Below, piece by piece: positions 16,124 through 25,800 of a stretch of 64,000 nucleotides of DNA. The stretch is from Chrysogorgia sp. JL179-B06 (Eukaryota > Cnidaria > Anthozoa > Scleralcyonacea > Chrysogorgiidae), in the NCBI GenBank assembly GCA_035772405.1, contig JAYKKM010000222.1, positions 186,001-250,000 on the forward strand, given 5' to 3'. Under the pieces are notes generated by a model. It was not told the DNA's origin. It searched no databases and saw only the letters and a program-made list of their open reading frames with translations. Position numbers and translations under genes: made by a program. Position 1 is the stretch's first letter. Every line of letters starts with the position of its first letter.

Positions 16124-17227
16124 ATGGAGCTTGGTGTGGAAACAGAACAAGGGTTGAGAGATATTTACTATAATCCTAAGACAGGGTACAGTGGTGCAGA
16201 GAGGTTGTATCAAAGTGCATTGGGAGACGGATTGAAAGTAACTAGAAAAACAGTGAAAGAATGGTTGACAGCGCAGGACACTTACACTAGGTACAAACCT
16301 ATTGTGAGAAGACATAAATTCCGCGCGACTTTTGTTGGATTTCTTGGTGAGGAGCTCCAAATGGACTTAGTGGACATGAGTAAGTACTCAAAACAGAATG
16401 GAGGGTATTATTGGATATTGACAGGCATTGAAATATTGAGTAGATATGCTTTTGGCATCGCGGTTTACAGAAAAGACACTAAGAACATGACTAAGGCTGT
16501 TGGAGAACTATTGAACGACTTTAAAGATCGGTTTGGAACCACGCCTAAGTTAGCACAATTTGATGACGGACTTGAGTTCTACAATGTTGGCGTGAAAAGT
16601 TTACTGAAAGAACATGGTGTTGAATATTTCAGCACTAAGAGTGATAAAAAGGCCGCTGTTGTTGAGCGTTTTAATAGAAGTCTCGAGAGCATTATGTGGA
16701 AGTACTTCTATGCCCATGGAACGTACAAATGGATTGACGTTTTGGATCAGTTTGTGAGCAATTACAATAGCAACGTGAACCGTAGTATTATGATGAAGCC
16801 GAAGGATGTCAATAAGTCAAACGAAGGCGAAGTGTGGACCACTTTGTTTGGTCACCAATTTGCAGACAACCCGTTGCCAAAGTTTAGAGTTGGTCAATCG
16901 GTGAGAATTAGTAAGTACAAGAGTGTGTTCACAAAGGGCTATGAAGCCAACTTCACTGAAGAGCTGTTTAAAGTGGTAAAGGTTATTCGTGGTGATCCGA
17001 ATGTGTACGAAATTGAGGATCACACCGGTGAACAGATTATTGGTAAATGTTATGAACAGGAATTATCGCTGGTTAATAAGAAACATGGCGACGATGTATA
17101 CAGAGTTGAAAAGGTGTTGAAAAGAAAGAAAGTCAGAGGGAAGAAGATGGCGCTGGTCAAATGGTTGGGTTACGAGAGCAAACATAATTCGTGGATACCA
17201 GAAAGCGATATTCAAAATGTGAGCTAA
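16124..17227 (+). CDS. int: Retroviral-type integrase (RVE) with C-terminal chromodomain
   Basis: 367 aa from MELGVETEQG; an upstream GTG at 16115 is also in frame. It inserts the element into host DNA, giving the 6-bp duplication. The RVE core has D81 (LQMDLVDM), D147 (FDDGLEF) and E181 (VVERFNRSL). An SH3-like region follows. Residues 323-367 (DVYRVEKVLKRKK...LVKWLGYESKHNSWIPE) form a chromodomain with the expected aromatic residues, which probably steers integration to modified chromatin. It is intact and almost identical in element 2. Confidence 0.96.
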   Translation: MELGVETEQGLRDIYYNPKTGYSGAERLYQSALGDGLKVTRKTVKEWLTAQDTYTRYKPIVRRHKFRATFVGFLGEELQMDLVDMSKYSKQNGGYYWILTGIEILSRYAFGIAVYRKDTKNMTKAVGELLNDFKDRFGTTPKLAQFDDGLEFYNVGVKSLLKEHGVEYFSTKSDKKAAVVERFNRSLESIMWKYFYAHGTYKWIDVLDQFVSNYNSNVNRSIMMKPKDVNKSNEGEVWTTLFGHQFADNPLPKFRVGQSVRISKYKSVFTKGYEANFTEELFKVVKVIRGDPNVYEIEDHTGEQIIGKCYEQELSLVNKKHGDDVYRVEKVLKRKKVRGKKMALVKWLGYESKHNSWIPESDIQNVS

Positions 17228-17233
17228 TGTAAT

Positions 17234-18673
17234 ATGGCTAAAGGTGGGGAAGGTAGGGAAGGTTTTGACGAGATTCAGATGGAGAACCTTGGTAGAGCCT
17301 ACACTGACGATCAATTAGATGTCGAACTTGAGAGCGCCACCAAAGCTTACAATTCACTCGACGATAGGTACACCAGTGGTGACATGCCAGATATTGTGCG
17401 CGTCGAGTACGAAAAATTGTATGGGAGAGTGGCTAGACTACAGGGTGAGCAAGAGAGGAGGTTTCTAGAAAAAGAGACGTCATTTATCGACACTGATGGT
17501 GGTAAGACGGTGACAATAAGGGGGACTAACACAGAAGTCCCAACAGTAGAGTTTGTTGAACAGGAGTTATATGGTGACGTCAATGACGTAAGTTTCAGTC
17601 TAGCTTTTGAAGAGGAGGAGGAAATTAAGAAAAGACTGGGTGAGCTAAAAGCGTCCAACAAAGAGCAAACAGAAAACAATGTAAAAAGAATCAAGCTAAT
17701 AAATAGGAAAATAAGTAAATTAAGCAAAAAGGGACTCGGTCACGACGACGCGTCAAGGAAAATAGTTAACAGGTCGCAGGTTACGGACTCGGGGGCTATT
17801 CTTTTCAAACCGATAAACAAAGACGGTAAATATGGAAAACCCAAACGAATTCTAATACCTGTGAAAAAAGGCTTGATCTACAGTAAAGATGCGAGTAGTA
17901 AAAACGCGATTGAGCAGTTCAAAAAGTTAGTTAGTCAAATCCCTGAGAGCACAGAAACAACAGCTGTCACAACAGAAGTAATCCCAGATGACTTCCCAGT
18001 GATTGAAACAAGAGTGGAGCGCTATAACATAACTGGGCTATCATTAGACGAAAACCGCGAACATAATGGTGTGCTCAACCCAAGTGATAGTGTGTTGCGT
18101 GAGTCGAGAATAGGCGACAATGGCGCATTGCAAATACAAGCAGACTATTATCAGGAAGCGATAAATGAAACGAGTAGGAGAATGACAGAGCTTGATACAA
18201 AAGATAAGCAAAGTAGTCTTACGAGTGACGAACAGCTAGAGTACGACGGTTTGCTTAGTAGAGAGGTGGGATTCACGCAAGCCGAAAAAGAGGTCTTAGA
18301 ACAGCGGCGAATAGAAGAGGTTAGAGCGCAACAAGAAGTCGACATTGACAGATTGCAGAAGTTCAAGGAATGGGCTAAAGAAAATGTGGTTGGGTTGAGC
18401 GCTGTAGCGATTTCAGTGGCTGGAATTATAACAACTATCATTATCGCTGGGAGATCTGCTGTTATGAGAGGCGCTATGGCTACAAAGTCATTCGCACAGG
18501 CTGTTAAGAACGCAATCACGAAGATGGGTCCATGGGCCGTTGGGCTGGCTAATTTAGTTTACAACGCGTTGACGCTGGGCGCGAGGGGTCTCGCATGGTT
18601 GGCTCAAAATCTGTGGGTACTTGCGGTGGTACTTGCGTGGTTTGCCTATGATTATTACAAGCTAAAACGGTAG
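17234..18673 (+). CDS. Coiled-coil protein with C-terminal membrane segments
   Basis: 479 aa. It has a charged N-terminal region, a central region with TSFIDTDGGKTVTIRGTNTE, long coiled-coil stretches, and a hydrophobic C-terminus from about residue 388 (VVGLSAVAISVAGIITTIII) to the end (LAWLAQNLWVLAVVLAWFAYDYYKLKR). This type sits between integrase and major capsid in these elements. It is present twice in element 2 (50341-51780, 51840-52847), with conserved C-termini and divergent N-termini. It is probably a virion membrane or internal protein. The family is not named here. Confidence 0.72.
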   Translation: MAKGGEGREGFDEIQMENLGRAYTDDQLDVELESATKAYNSLDDRYTSGDMPDIVRVEYEKLYGRVARLQGEQERRFLEKETSFIDTDGGKTVTIRGTNTEVPTVEFVEQELYGDVNDVSFSLAFEEEEEIKKRLGELKASNKEQTENNVKRIKLINRKISKLSKKGLGHDDASRKIVNRSQVTDSGAILFKPINKDGKYGKPKRILIPVKKGLIYSKDASSKNAIEQFKKLVSQIPESTETTAVTTEVIPDDFPVIETRVERYNITGLSLDENREHNGVLNPSDSVLRESRIGDNGALQIQADYYQEAINETSRRMTELDTKDKQSSLTSDEQLEYDGLLSREVGFTQAEKEVLEQRRIEEVRAQQEVDIDRLQKFKEWAKENVVGLSAVAISVAGIITTIIIAGRSAVMRGAMATKSFAQAVKNAITKMGPWAVGLANLVYNALTLGARGLAWLAQNLWVLAVVLAWFAYDYYKLKR

Positions 18674-18696
18674 CGATAAAACATACGTAAAGGTAT

Positions 18697-19935
18697 ATGA
18701 ACGCCACGTCAGCAGAGTTGAGCCCTGGTTTTAGACGAGCGACCATGGGTGTCATAAAAGGGGTGAGAACGCAACACGTAATCACGTTGAACCCTAATAA
18801 AGTCAGTCCTGGTGAGGAACTTTACATTGATATACCGAAGCTTAAGGTTAGTAGCTGTTTGGTGCCTGGATCGTTGGGTCTAGTGTTTGACTTTAAGAAT
18901 GCAAACGCCAAAAGCTGGTTCTTGAATAATGTTAGCAAGTTGCTGGTTGAGAAACTTGTTGTGAGACTAGCCGGGGAGACTGTGTACGACAACAATGGGG
19001 AAAATTACACTGGTGTTTATCGTGACCTTTGGGAAAGTGTCACTGCGCGAGACCAAATGATTGACTATGGTATTGGTGGTGAGAACTTGAGAAAGCTAGT
19101 TTCTAAGGATGACAGTGGCGCGACAAGTGGGAATGTTACTAAAGTTAGCGACGCGTTAATGTTTGGTGTGATTGGGACGAAACAGCGGATAAAGCTCGGC
19201 AAGATCATGAATGACCATGGGTTGTACGCTCCTTTTAGCATGAACAACAACTTGCAGTATGTGATCACACTTCCGAAGGCCACAGACATCATGGTAGCGC
19301 AATCCGGTAGCGCTGTGGGCGGATACACTCTGGAGAACCTCGAGCTTGAGTATGAGACGATTGATAACCAGGAGCTCGCTGACGAAATAGCGTCGGGCTA
19401 TGCAAGTGGTCGTAGTTTGTCGTATGAGCACGTTACGTTGATGAAAACCACCGAATGGGACAAAGGCACGACCATTGTGAATGAAAACATTAATCTTCCA
19501 AGAAAAAGCATGAAGGCAATTGTGTTGCTATTCACGAATAAGGTGCGAACAGACAGCGAGGAGTTTCTTTACCCAAATATTGATAGTGTTAGAGTCACAA
19601 TTGAAGGTGTGCCAAATAGTGTGTACTCACAGGGTATTCCAAAGTCGAAGTTCTACGCAGAAGCGAAGCGATTGTTTGGGTTGGGCGAAGAACACGCTCA
19701 GTTCATGACCATACAGAAATTCTATAAATATGGCTTTGCGTTAGTCATCGACTTGAGGAGTGTTCAAGATAATCGCAATGTCGCCACTGGCAAGAACATT
19801 GTAAACACACAATCTGGCGTGCTTCTTGAAATCACTAAAAAAGCGACGACCGCAAATGTCATGTGTAGGGTGTTTGTGATAAGCGATGGGTTGGTCAACT
19901 TCATGAACAATGGGTTGCAATCAATCCAGTATTAA
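18697..19935 (+). CDS. mcp: Probable major capsid protein (double jelly roll)
   Basis: 412 aa, beta-rich, and almost unchanged between elements (49079-50317). Support: its location directly before the packaging ATPase, as in Polintons/adintoviruses, its size, its strong conservation, and blocks such as LAGETVYDNNGENYTGVYRD and TIVNENINLPRKSMKAIVLL that look like capsid-strand and inter-barrel segments. Structural homology cannot be verified from the sequence alone. Confidence 0.75.
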   Translation: MNATSAELSPGFRRATMGVIKGVRTQHVITLNPNKVSPGEELYIDIPKLKVSSCLVPGSLGLVFDFKNANAKSWFLNNVSKLLVEKLVVRLAGETVYDNNGENYTGVYRDLWESVTARDQMIDYGIGGENLRKLVSKDDSGATSGNVTKVSDALMFGVIGTKQRIKLGKIMNDHGLYAPFSMNNNLQYVITLPKATDIMVAQSGSAVGGYTLENLELEYETIDNQELADEIASGYASGRSLSYEHVTLMKTTEWDKGTTIVNENINLPRKSMKAIVLLFTNKVRTDSEEFLYPNIDSVRVTIEGVPNSVYSQGIPKSKFYAEAKRLFGLGEEHAQFMTIQKFYKYGFALVIDLRSVQDNRNVATGKNIVNTQSGVLLEITKKATTANVMCRVFVISDGLVNFMNNGLQSIQY

Positions 19936-19950
19936 ATCAAACGTGGGTTA

Positions 19951-20549
19951 ATGGAGACTCCGTTTAATATGCTAATTGTTGGTATGACAGCTTGTGGTAA
20001 GACACATTATTTGCTGGAAACACTAGAGTCCGAGTATCGTGGTAAATTTGACTACATTGTGTTGATTTGCCCCACTTTTGAGTGGAACAAAGCGTATCAA
20101 GATTGAAATATGTGCGCGACCCCGACGTGTTAGCGATAGACTGCACACAAGACAATGTCAACGCTGTTCTCAAGTATGTGACAAACATTTTTAAAGGCAC
20201 TAACACTCTGATTGTGTTGGACGACTGTGCAAGTGGGCAGGACGTCAAGAATAGGACTAGTCAATTGGTCAACTTGGCTTTTAGTGCGCGACATTTTATG
20301 TTGAGCGTTATTGTCATCACACAACAACTGACGTCGATCGCAAAACCGTATAGAGAAAACATTAGTAAGCTCATTTGCTTTTACTGTCCGAGCAGAAGTG
20401 ATATGAAGGTCGTTATCGATGATTACCTTGGAAACATTAGCAGAGAAAAATCGTTGGCGATTGTGACCGCATTAAAAAATAATAAGTACGCTAGACTCGA
20501 AATCTCACTGCGCTATCCATACAGTCACGAAGTTGTTATTCCGCAATAA
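19951..20549 (+). pseudogene. Packaging ATPase (FtsK/HerA type), frameshifted
   Basis: It is homologous to the intact 199-aa ATPase of element 2 (48464-49063). Walker A GMTACGKT is at the N-terminus and Walker B LIVLDDC downstream. Compared with element 2, one G is missing at about 20105 (gattgaaatatg against gattggaaatatg), giving a stop after about 51 residues. The remainder stays open to 20549. Encapsidation by this copy would need the protein supplied in trans. Confidence 0.9.
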
Positions 20550-20552
20550 AAT

Positions 20553-21065
20553 ATGGGTATAAGTAATAACGTGATGGTGAAACGCAAAAGTGAAGAAAAC
20601 CCCACGATTGAGGAATTAGTTGAGGAGACTGATGACACCTCAACTGTGGAAGACAACGTTGACGTTAGGAGAGCCGAACTTATTAGACTGTCTGGCGATG
20701 GTGTGGTAAGTCAATCTGAAGCGCACATTAAAAAAGCGTCCGCAAAGGTTATCGACAAGATATGGCGCCAATATGAGTTGAAGAGAATGGAAATCGCAAA
20801 CGCTTTTCTCACCGACTTGCTAATCAGCAAATTCGCTAGCTTACTAGATGGGTTGAACGCTATAGAGAATCCCGACGAACTAAATGACGAACTACAAAAA
20901 GACCCGCTATTAAAGAAAGACGTCGAGAGCATTGTCGCGATTGTGACACCGTACGTGCCTTTCTTGGGCTTGTTGTCGGGAGGAATCACAACGTCAAAAT
21001 ATGTGTACGACCACCATTTCAGAAGTGAGGCGACAAACACTGAAAATAGCGAGCGGGCGGACTAA
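20553..21065 (+). CDS. Conserved 170-aa terminal Polinton protein
   Basis: It begins MGISNNVMVKRKSEENPTIEEL (Gly2, weak myristoylation-like). It has an acidic N-terminal region, a helical middle, and a hydrophobic patch near the C-terminus (VTPYVPFLGLLSGGITT). It is conserved in element 2 (47945-48460). The start lies 3 bp after the ATPase stop. The C-terminal half, from about 20790, is inside the right TIR, with a decayed mirror copy at 3690-3950. The function is unknown. Confidence 0.72.
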   Translation: MGISNNVMVKRKSEENPTIEELVEETDDTSTVEDNVDVRRAELIRLSGDGVVSQSEAHIKKASAKVIDKIWRQYELKRMEIANAFLTDLLISKFASLLDGLNAIENPDELNDELQKDPLLKKDVESIVAIVTPYVPFLGLLSGGITTSKYVYDHHFRSEATNTENSERAD

Positions 21066-21939
21066 TTTGCATGCTGGCAGGTGGTTTCATAACAACCGCA
21101 CGAGTTCATTCACACAACAGTTTTTTATTCACAATATTTATAGTGTACGATTTAACGAGTACGCTCAAAGTTAGACAGTCTTAGCATGGTGGTCCTCACT
21201 CCTTCTTCAAACACTGTGATTCTTCTCTCATAGTCAGCGCGACAGCAGGTGGTTGCATGTGGTGTGTTGCTAACAACAACATTCCATTGCGAATAGCAAC
21301 CACAACTTTTCAAAAAAATGTTTTCACTTTTAAAAAATATTTTCACTTTGAAAAAATATTTTCGTTTTAAAATATTTTTTTCAAAAAGTCGTAGTTGCTA
21401 TTCGTAATGGAATGTTGTTGTTAGCAACATCGACAGGTGACCTCGATTCGTATAGCAGGTACAGCACTCGCATATGAAATCTATTTAACACTACCACTAG
21501 ACTAGCTTTCTCGTTGAAATTTATTAAACATCGTCACTAGAATCAAAATCTAGTGGCTTTTTTTTCGCGCATGAATTGAAACAATGGTAGAGCGCGTCAG
21601 TCATAGTTTGTCAAACACAAATGTGAAAATGACGACACAAAACTTTCTCTAAATTTGACGAAATGTGTCGTATTTCGTTAAAATAGCGATTTGGTGTTGT
21701 CTCGCGTGTGTTTGACACCAATTTAGTAGAAAACGTGGGAGGGATGTCTAGATTGACTAACGATCGCTGTAGTAGTATAGTAAGTAGGGCTGCGAGCTTA
21801 TTCGACGTCAATCGTGAATATAAACACCAAAACATCGCCAAATTTGTCGAGTCGCGACTTGGCCAAATTTGGTGACGTTTTGGTGTTTATATTCACAGTT
21901 GAGGTCGATTGAGCTCGCAGCCCTACTTACTATACTACT
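20790..21939. repeat. Right terminal inverted repeat of element 1
   Basis: It mirrors 2820-3950. It includes the coding end of the 170-aa gene (to 21065), the internal palindrome (21265-21428), the small stem-loop (21535-21555) and the terminal 169-bp palindrome (21771-21939). Confidence 0.95.
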
Positions 21940-21945
21940 GGCATG
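21940..21945. repeat. 6-bp target-site duplication GGCATG, right
   Basis: It is identical to 2814-2819 and immediately abuts the ...TATACTACT terminus. Confidence 0.95.
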
Positions 21946-22327
21946 GTCTACATTTTTACTGTAAACATTTAAAATGTGTACTCTTGGGTCTTCATTTGCC
22001 TCAGTTAGGCTGGCCCACCCTAGGTTTTTCCTGGCCCCCTTGACAGAAAATCCTGGCTGCGCCTCTGGTCTATAACCCTAACAATCTGCAGATTTGCTTC
22101 ACCTGCTATGTTATATCCCTGACCGAGGGCTCGGCTTACAATGTTATTTGTGTAAACATTTTTATCTTGGACAATGCCGGTCCAGCTAGAGGCTTGCAAT
22201 GTAAATATCAAGGTTATATTATAGCAGTTATTATAGCAGTAGGTTATTATAGCAGTAGGAACATTCCCTGATCTCGACATCAGACGTGTCTGAATGAGCT
22301 CCGTATTTTGACTGTAAAAATCTTACC
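21946..22327. other. Continuation of copy A intron, with a short insert
   Basis: From about 22068 to 22215 it matches 35275-35435 of copy B. About 115 bp before it (including a segment ending tcctggctgcgcctctgg) is absent from copy B and looks like a short repeat. No gene was seen. Confidence 0.5.
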
Positions 22328-22705
22328 ATGCGAATTGTTGTGAACACCCTGACTGATAAAGCTATCGTTCTCGAAGCTGAACCAAGCGACAGTGTTGTGA
22401 ATGTAAAGCAAAAAAATCAAGACAAGGAAGGAATTCCAGCAGAACAACAACAACTTAACTTCGCAGACAAACTGCTCGAAAAAGGTTGAAGCCTGAAAGA
22501 TTATAATCTCTCGAATGATTCGCTGCTAAATTTAAACGCAAACCCAAATAACATGGATAGATTATATTACAAGAACCTGAAGCTTTCGTGGACAGGTGAC
22601 TTGCCCTCCTTAAAACGCTTCGTTGCTGAAATTACCAACATAGATGGTAACCAGCAAAGGCGTTGGTTTTTAGTCGAGAGAGTAATCTTAAGCATCTTTA
22701 TTTAA
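22328..22705 (+). pseudogene. Ubiquitin-like retro-pseudogene with C-terminal extension
   Basis: The first 70 codons align without gaps to ubiquitin ([41 protein letters not shown]). At the position of ubiquitin Arg54 there is TGA, as would arise from CGA. The frame then stays open for 72 more codons, the last 55 or so (NNMDRLYYKNLKLSWTGDLP and following) beyond the ubiquitin-like region. It has no introns. It is either a processed pseudogene or a decayed ubiquitin-like fusion gene. Confidence 0.8.
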
Positions 22706-23404
22706 ATACGGAATCAAACTCACAATGTTGTGCTATACTAGATATATTTACATTGCATTCCAAGCATCATTTTCCATGAGCTTCACAAACAAACAAACGC
22801 CGCACATGCGCAGTGCGAACTGCTATTCATCTTTAAGGCAAACTTTCAACATTGTGTTTGTTCTCTACAGGTCTTTATTTCTGATAACACGCATGAGAAT
22901 CCAACTGTCCTCAAGTTGGGGGCGATTTTGAATATTTCTAGGGGAGTGCGGGGCTGATAAATCTATTGAATTGAAATGATTCATGAGGACATATAAATCC
23001 AACAGATTATTCAGCCGGGTACTTCCCTAAAAATATTCAAATCCGCTCTGGCTAACAAAAAATACAAAATTATTTTCAGAATATACCGGCGGTTATGTGT
23101 ATCTTAGATCTCGGTGTTTATGTGATAAACCAACCCTCGGGCTTCGCCATCCGGTTGATATTTCGCTTAAACACCTCGGTCACTTAATAAATCAGACGTA
23201 CAGTGTATATGATCTACATGATCTACATATATGATCTACAGTATATGATATATGATCTACATACTGTAGTTTATATGAACATAGTATATACCTTTACCTT
23301 TAGTATGAACAATAATTAAACAGATAAAACAGATTAAAAGTAGGTGCAATGAGTAATCATTGCATCGATTTATACTGCAAACCCAATATCACAGTTCGCT
23401 GTCT
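22706..23404. other. Intergenic region, no gene seen
   Basis: AT-rich, with short gatctacat/atatgat tandem motifs at 23205-23265 and no coding potential recognised. It separates the ubiquitin-like pseudogene from the 3' end of the IgSF receptor gene. Confidence 0.4.
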
Positions 23405-23410
23405 TTTATT
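23405..23410 (-). promoter_or_regulatory. AATAAA polyadenylation signal of the IgSF gene
   Basis: On the minus strand AATAAA lies four bases beyond the stop codon at 23415-23417, giving a very short 3' UTR if used. Confidence 0.5.
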
Positions 23411-23414
23411 CCCA

Positions 23415-23788
23415 CTAGACAGGATTTAAAGATTGATAATTATCATTATTTTCTCTCACTTTATCCAACTCTTGATAACCAGCCTCGTCTTCAGTCTTGG
23501 TCTCGTTATTTACTCCTGTTCTTGAATTCATTCTCAGATCTTGATAATTATTCTCAGGTTCTCTATTTCGTAAATCTAATTCTTGATAGGCTGAGTTGTC
23601 TGTGGCACTTTCGCGATTAGTTTCAGGAATAACATAGGGCGCTGGTTCTGAATCATCTTTGTTTTTCTTCATCCGTTGACGCAGTGACAATATTGCAGAA
23701 AGTAAAATCATGCCGAAACATATTCCACAAATTAATGTAATAAATATTATATACCATTTTGTTCCTGCAGTATCAGAAATTGAATCTC
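23415..23788 (-). CDS. IgSF receptor last exon: transmembrane and signalling tail
   Basis: The splice acceptor ttgacag at 23789-23795 and a phase-1 junction join it to the Ig exon at 25558-25800. It encodes a short stalk, one membrane helix (WYIIFITLICGICFGMILLS) and a tail of about 90 residues. The tail motifs YQEL, YQDL, YQEL and YQSL form two ITAM-like pairs (YxxL spaced by 10 and 9 residues), plus one YVIP. Phosphorylated tyrosines would recruit SH2 proteins. The receptor would act at the cell surface; an allorecognition or immune role is an inference. Confidence 0.85.
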
Positions 23789-25557
23789 CTGTCAAGAGAA
23801 AAGGTGGTACCAATTTATTAAAAATTTCAAAGAAGGTGTTTTGTTGTTAAAGTTTGCATGGGCTATACATTGTTAAAGTTGGCGCACACCTACGTAATGC
23901 TAGAGTATTCGTCGAGCTAAAACTAGTCAAACGTCGAATGTTGAACATCCCCCTTTATCGTGACTCTTATTTTAATAGAATAGTTCATTTGTGGAATGCC
24001 CGCGGCTATTCCTAGTAGTATTCAATTGGGTCCTATTGAACACAGGCGTATAGGAGGCGGGCATGGGCAGGTGGAGGGTTTGGGGGGGTTGACGCAGGAG
24101 CAATTTTTTTGAATAAAATTCGAGCAGTACGTTTGGCGGATAATTTTAGGTAATTATGTTGAGCATCAATTTTAGCAGTGAAAGTTTAAACAAAATTTAT
24201 GTTGAACTATTTTACCATAAATTGTTTTGCAGTAACTCCTGCGACACCATGCTCTGCTGCAGAGTGTACATTCGCTTAAGAGTTAAGACGACTGAAGACT
24301 TGGGAAGTACGATGAGACAAAACAGGTTCCATAACCTACCTATTATTAACATCGAACGCGCACACACGAAGTCATTGAGGGCGAATTGGAGGAATATTTG
24401 ACGTATTTGGTAAGCGAAAAAGAGACACGTTTATTTTTCTGAGAGTTGGTTGCAACTAAAGTATAGCCGTTTATGATCAATGTGATCAATTTTATCTTCG
24501 TGTTGCTGCCCTGTCTGTTTAGAAGTAGGGAGTATGAACTGGGTTTCTGTTTAATTTTTTCACAGCTATAGCCATACAATATTCTTGTGATCTGTAATCC
24601 TTGAGAATATTTCCTCTTGATTTAATATTATTTGCCGTAATATGTCAATTTGTCTTATTTTGTATGGCTCATGAGGAAACTCGTACATTGACTACAAGTA
24701 CAACCTAAAATCGATATTCGGCTCTTAATTTTTCAGGCAAAACTGCGTTGCCCCCAAAAAACAGAATTAGGCTGCTACGCCTATATGGTATATTGAAGCT
24801 TCAAAAATAAAAAGCTTTTATGTCGAAAGACTATAGTCAATATTTGATCTTGATAGTTTTCTTACTTTTAACTTTGTAAGCTGTCCCAATTAAATGTAGT
24901 CGTGATAATCCTGTATAAAATGTGATAAACTGTAGATTTTGCGTGATTAGATGTTTGATTTATGCCATATTATAGTTTTCACCTGTGCAAATTATTTAAA
25001 ATTATTTAAACATATTCAGATGTATTTGATTAAAGTGCCTATGAAAAGAAAATTCTTAATTGATATTTTTGCTGATGAAGGATTAAAAAATAGGTTTCTA
25101 TTATTAAAACTTAATATGTTTCCTTTTACGTTCCAAAACCTTAATCAAACATGATGAACTTTATGCGACAAATTCCGCGATGCCAGAAATATGTGCATAA
25201 CATAACAGACCTGTGACGTAAATACCTTTGCAGCCAGGTAGTTCAAGTTAAATTTGTGGTCGAGTTGTAAACAATAGCGTTTCCAAAGGTATTTAGGTCA
25301 CTACTCGTCTCGTCACTACTCGCCCCTAATAATTTTTCGCATATTTTAGCCGGGTAAAAATCCAAAAGGGATTTTCCAATGGATTATTTTTACTTAAACA
25401 ATATTTTAATACAGAATCTTAGTTTTGAATATTTTTAAAGACCCATCAACGCTGCACCCATCCAACTATATATTTACTACTTCATTACTGAACTATTTTC
25501 CTGGCTTTTACTTTCCCTGACATTTATTGTTTGCGTCTTTGCAGAAATAAATCTCAC
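23789..25557. other. Intron of the IgSF receptor
   Basis: It contains a remnant of a non-LTR retrotransposon at about 23930-24030 (listed separately). Otherwise AT-rich sequence without a recognised gene. Confidence 0.55.
23930..24030 (+). pseudogene. Non-LTR retrotransposon ORF2 C-terminal remnant
   Basis: Conceptual reading gives VKRRMLNIPLYRDSYFNRIV followed by HLWNA. This is the FFNRIVxLWNxLP-type block found at the C-terminus of CR1/L2/Jockey-clade reverse transcriptase proteins. It is broken on both sides. Confidence 0.5.
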
Positions 25558-25800
25558 CTTTTGTTGTATAGACGATGTTCACTTTTCCCAGTTTATTTTT
25601 AGCTTCACATACATAGACTCCAATACCAGTTTTTCTAAAATTCCTGATTGTTTTGGTTCCTTCGGGAACTTCCCTCGTTGATGTAGCGCCATTAAATGTT
25701 ATGGTGTAAGACGCAGGAACAACCGATTCTGCTTCACATGTTAAGATAATGTCTTCATCGTTGGGTTTTATGATGCAAAAAGTAATATTGCCTGGTTTAT
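25558..25800 (-). CDS. IgSF receptor exon, membrane-proximal Ig domain
   Basis: 243 bp, 81 codons, flanked by a minus-strand gtgag donor and a gaacag acceptor, both phase 1. It encodes an I-set-like Ig domain with cysteines in ILTCEA and VYVCEA. A WxxK-type core tryptophan is not evident, so it is a shortened C2/I-like domain. It joins the exon at 26749 through a G/AT codon (Asp). Confidence 0.8.

Larger units (their letters stand above)
2820..21939. mobile_element. Complete Polinton/Maverick element 1 (adintovirus-like)
   Basis: This 19,120-bp element is bounded by terminal inverted repeats of about 1.13-1.15 kb, starting AGTAGTATAG, and by a 6-bp target duplication. It encodes the Polinton hallmarks: protein-primed polymerase B, RVE integrase, FtsK/HerA-type ATPase and capsid-like proteins, plus thymidine kinase and BRO/VRR-NUC. 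The gene map is colinear with element 2. The ATPase is frameshifted and one minor-capsid locus is duplicated, so this copy is probably not autonomous. No adenain-type protease was found. Confidence 0.95.
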
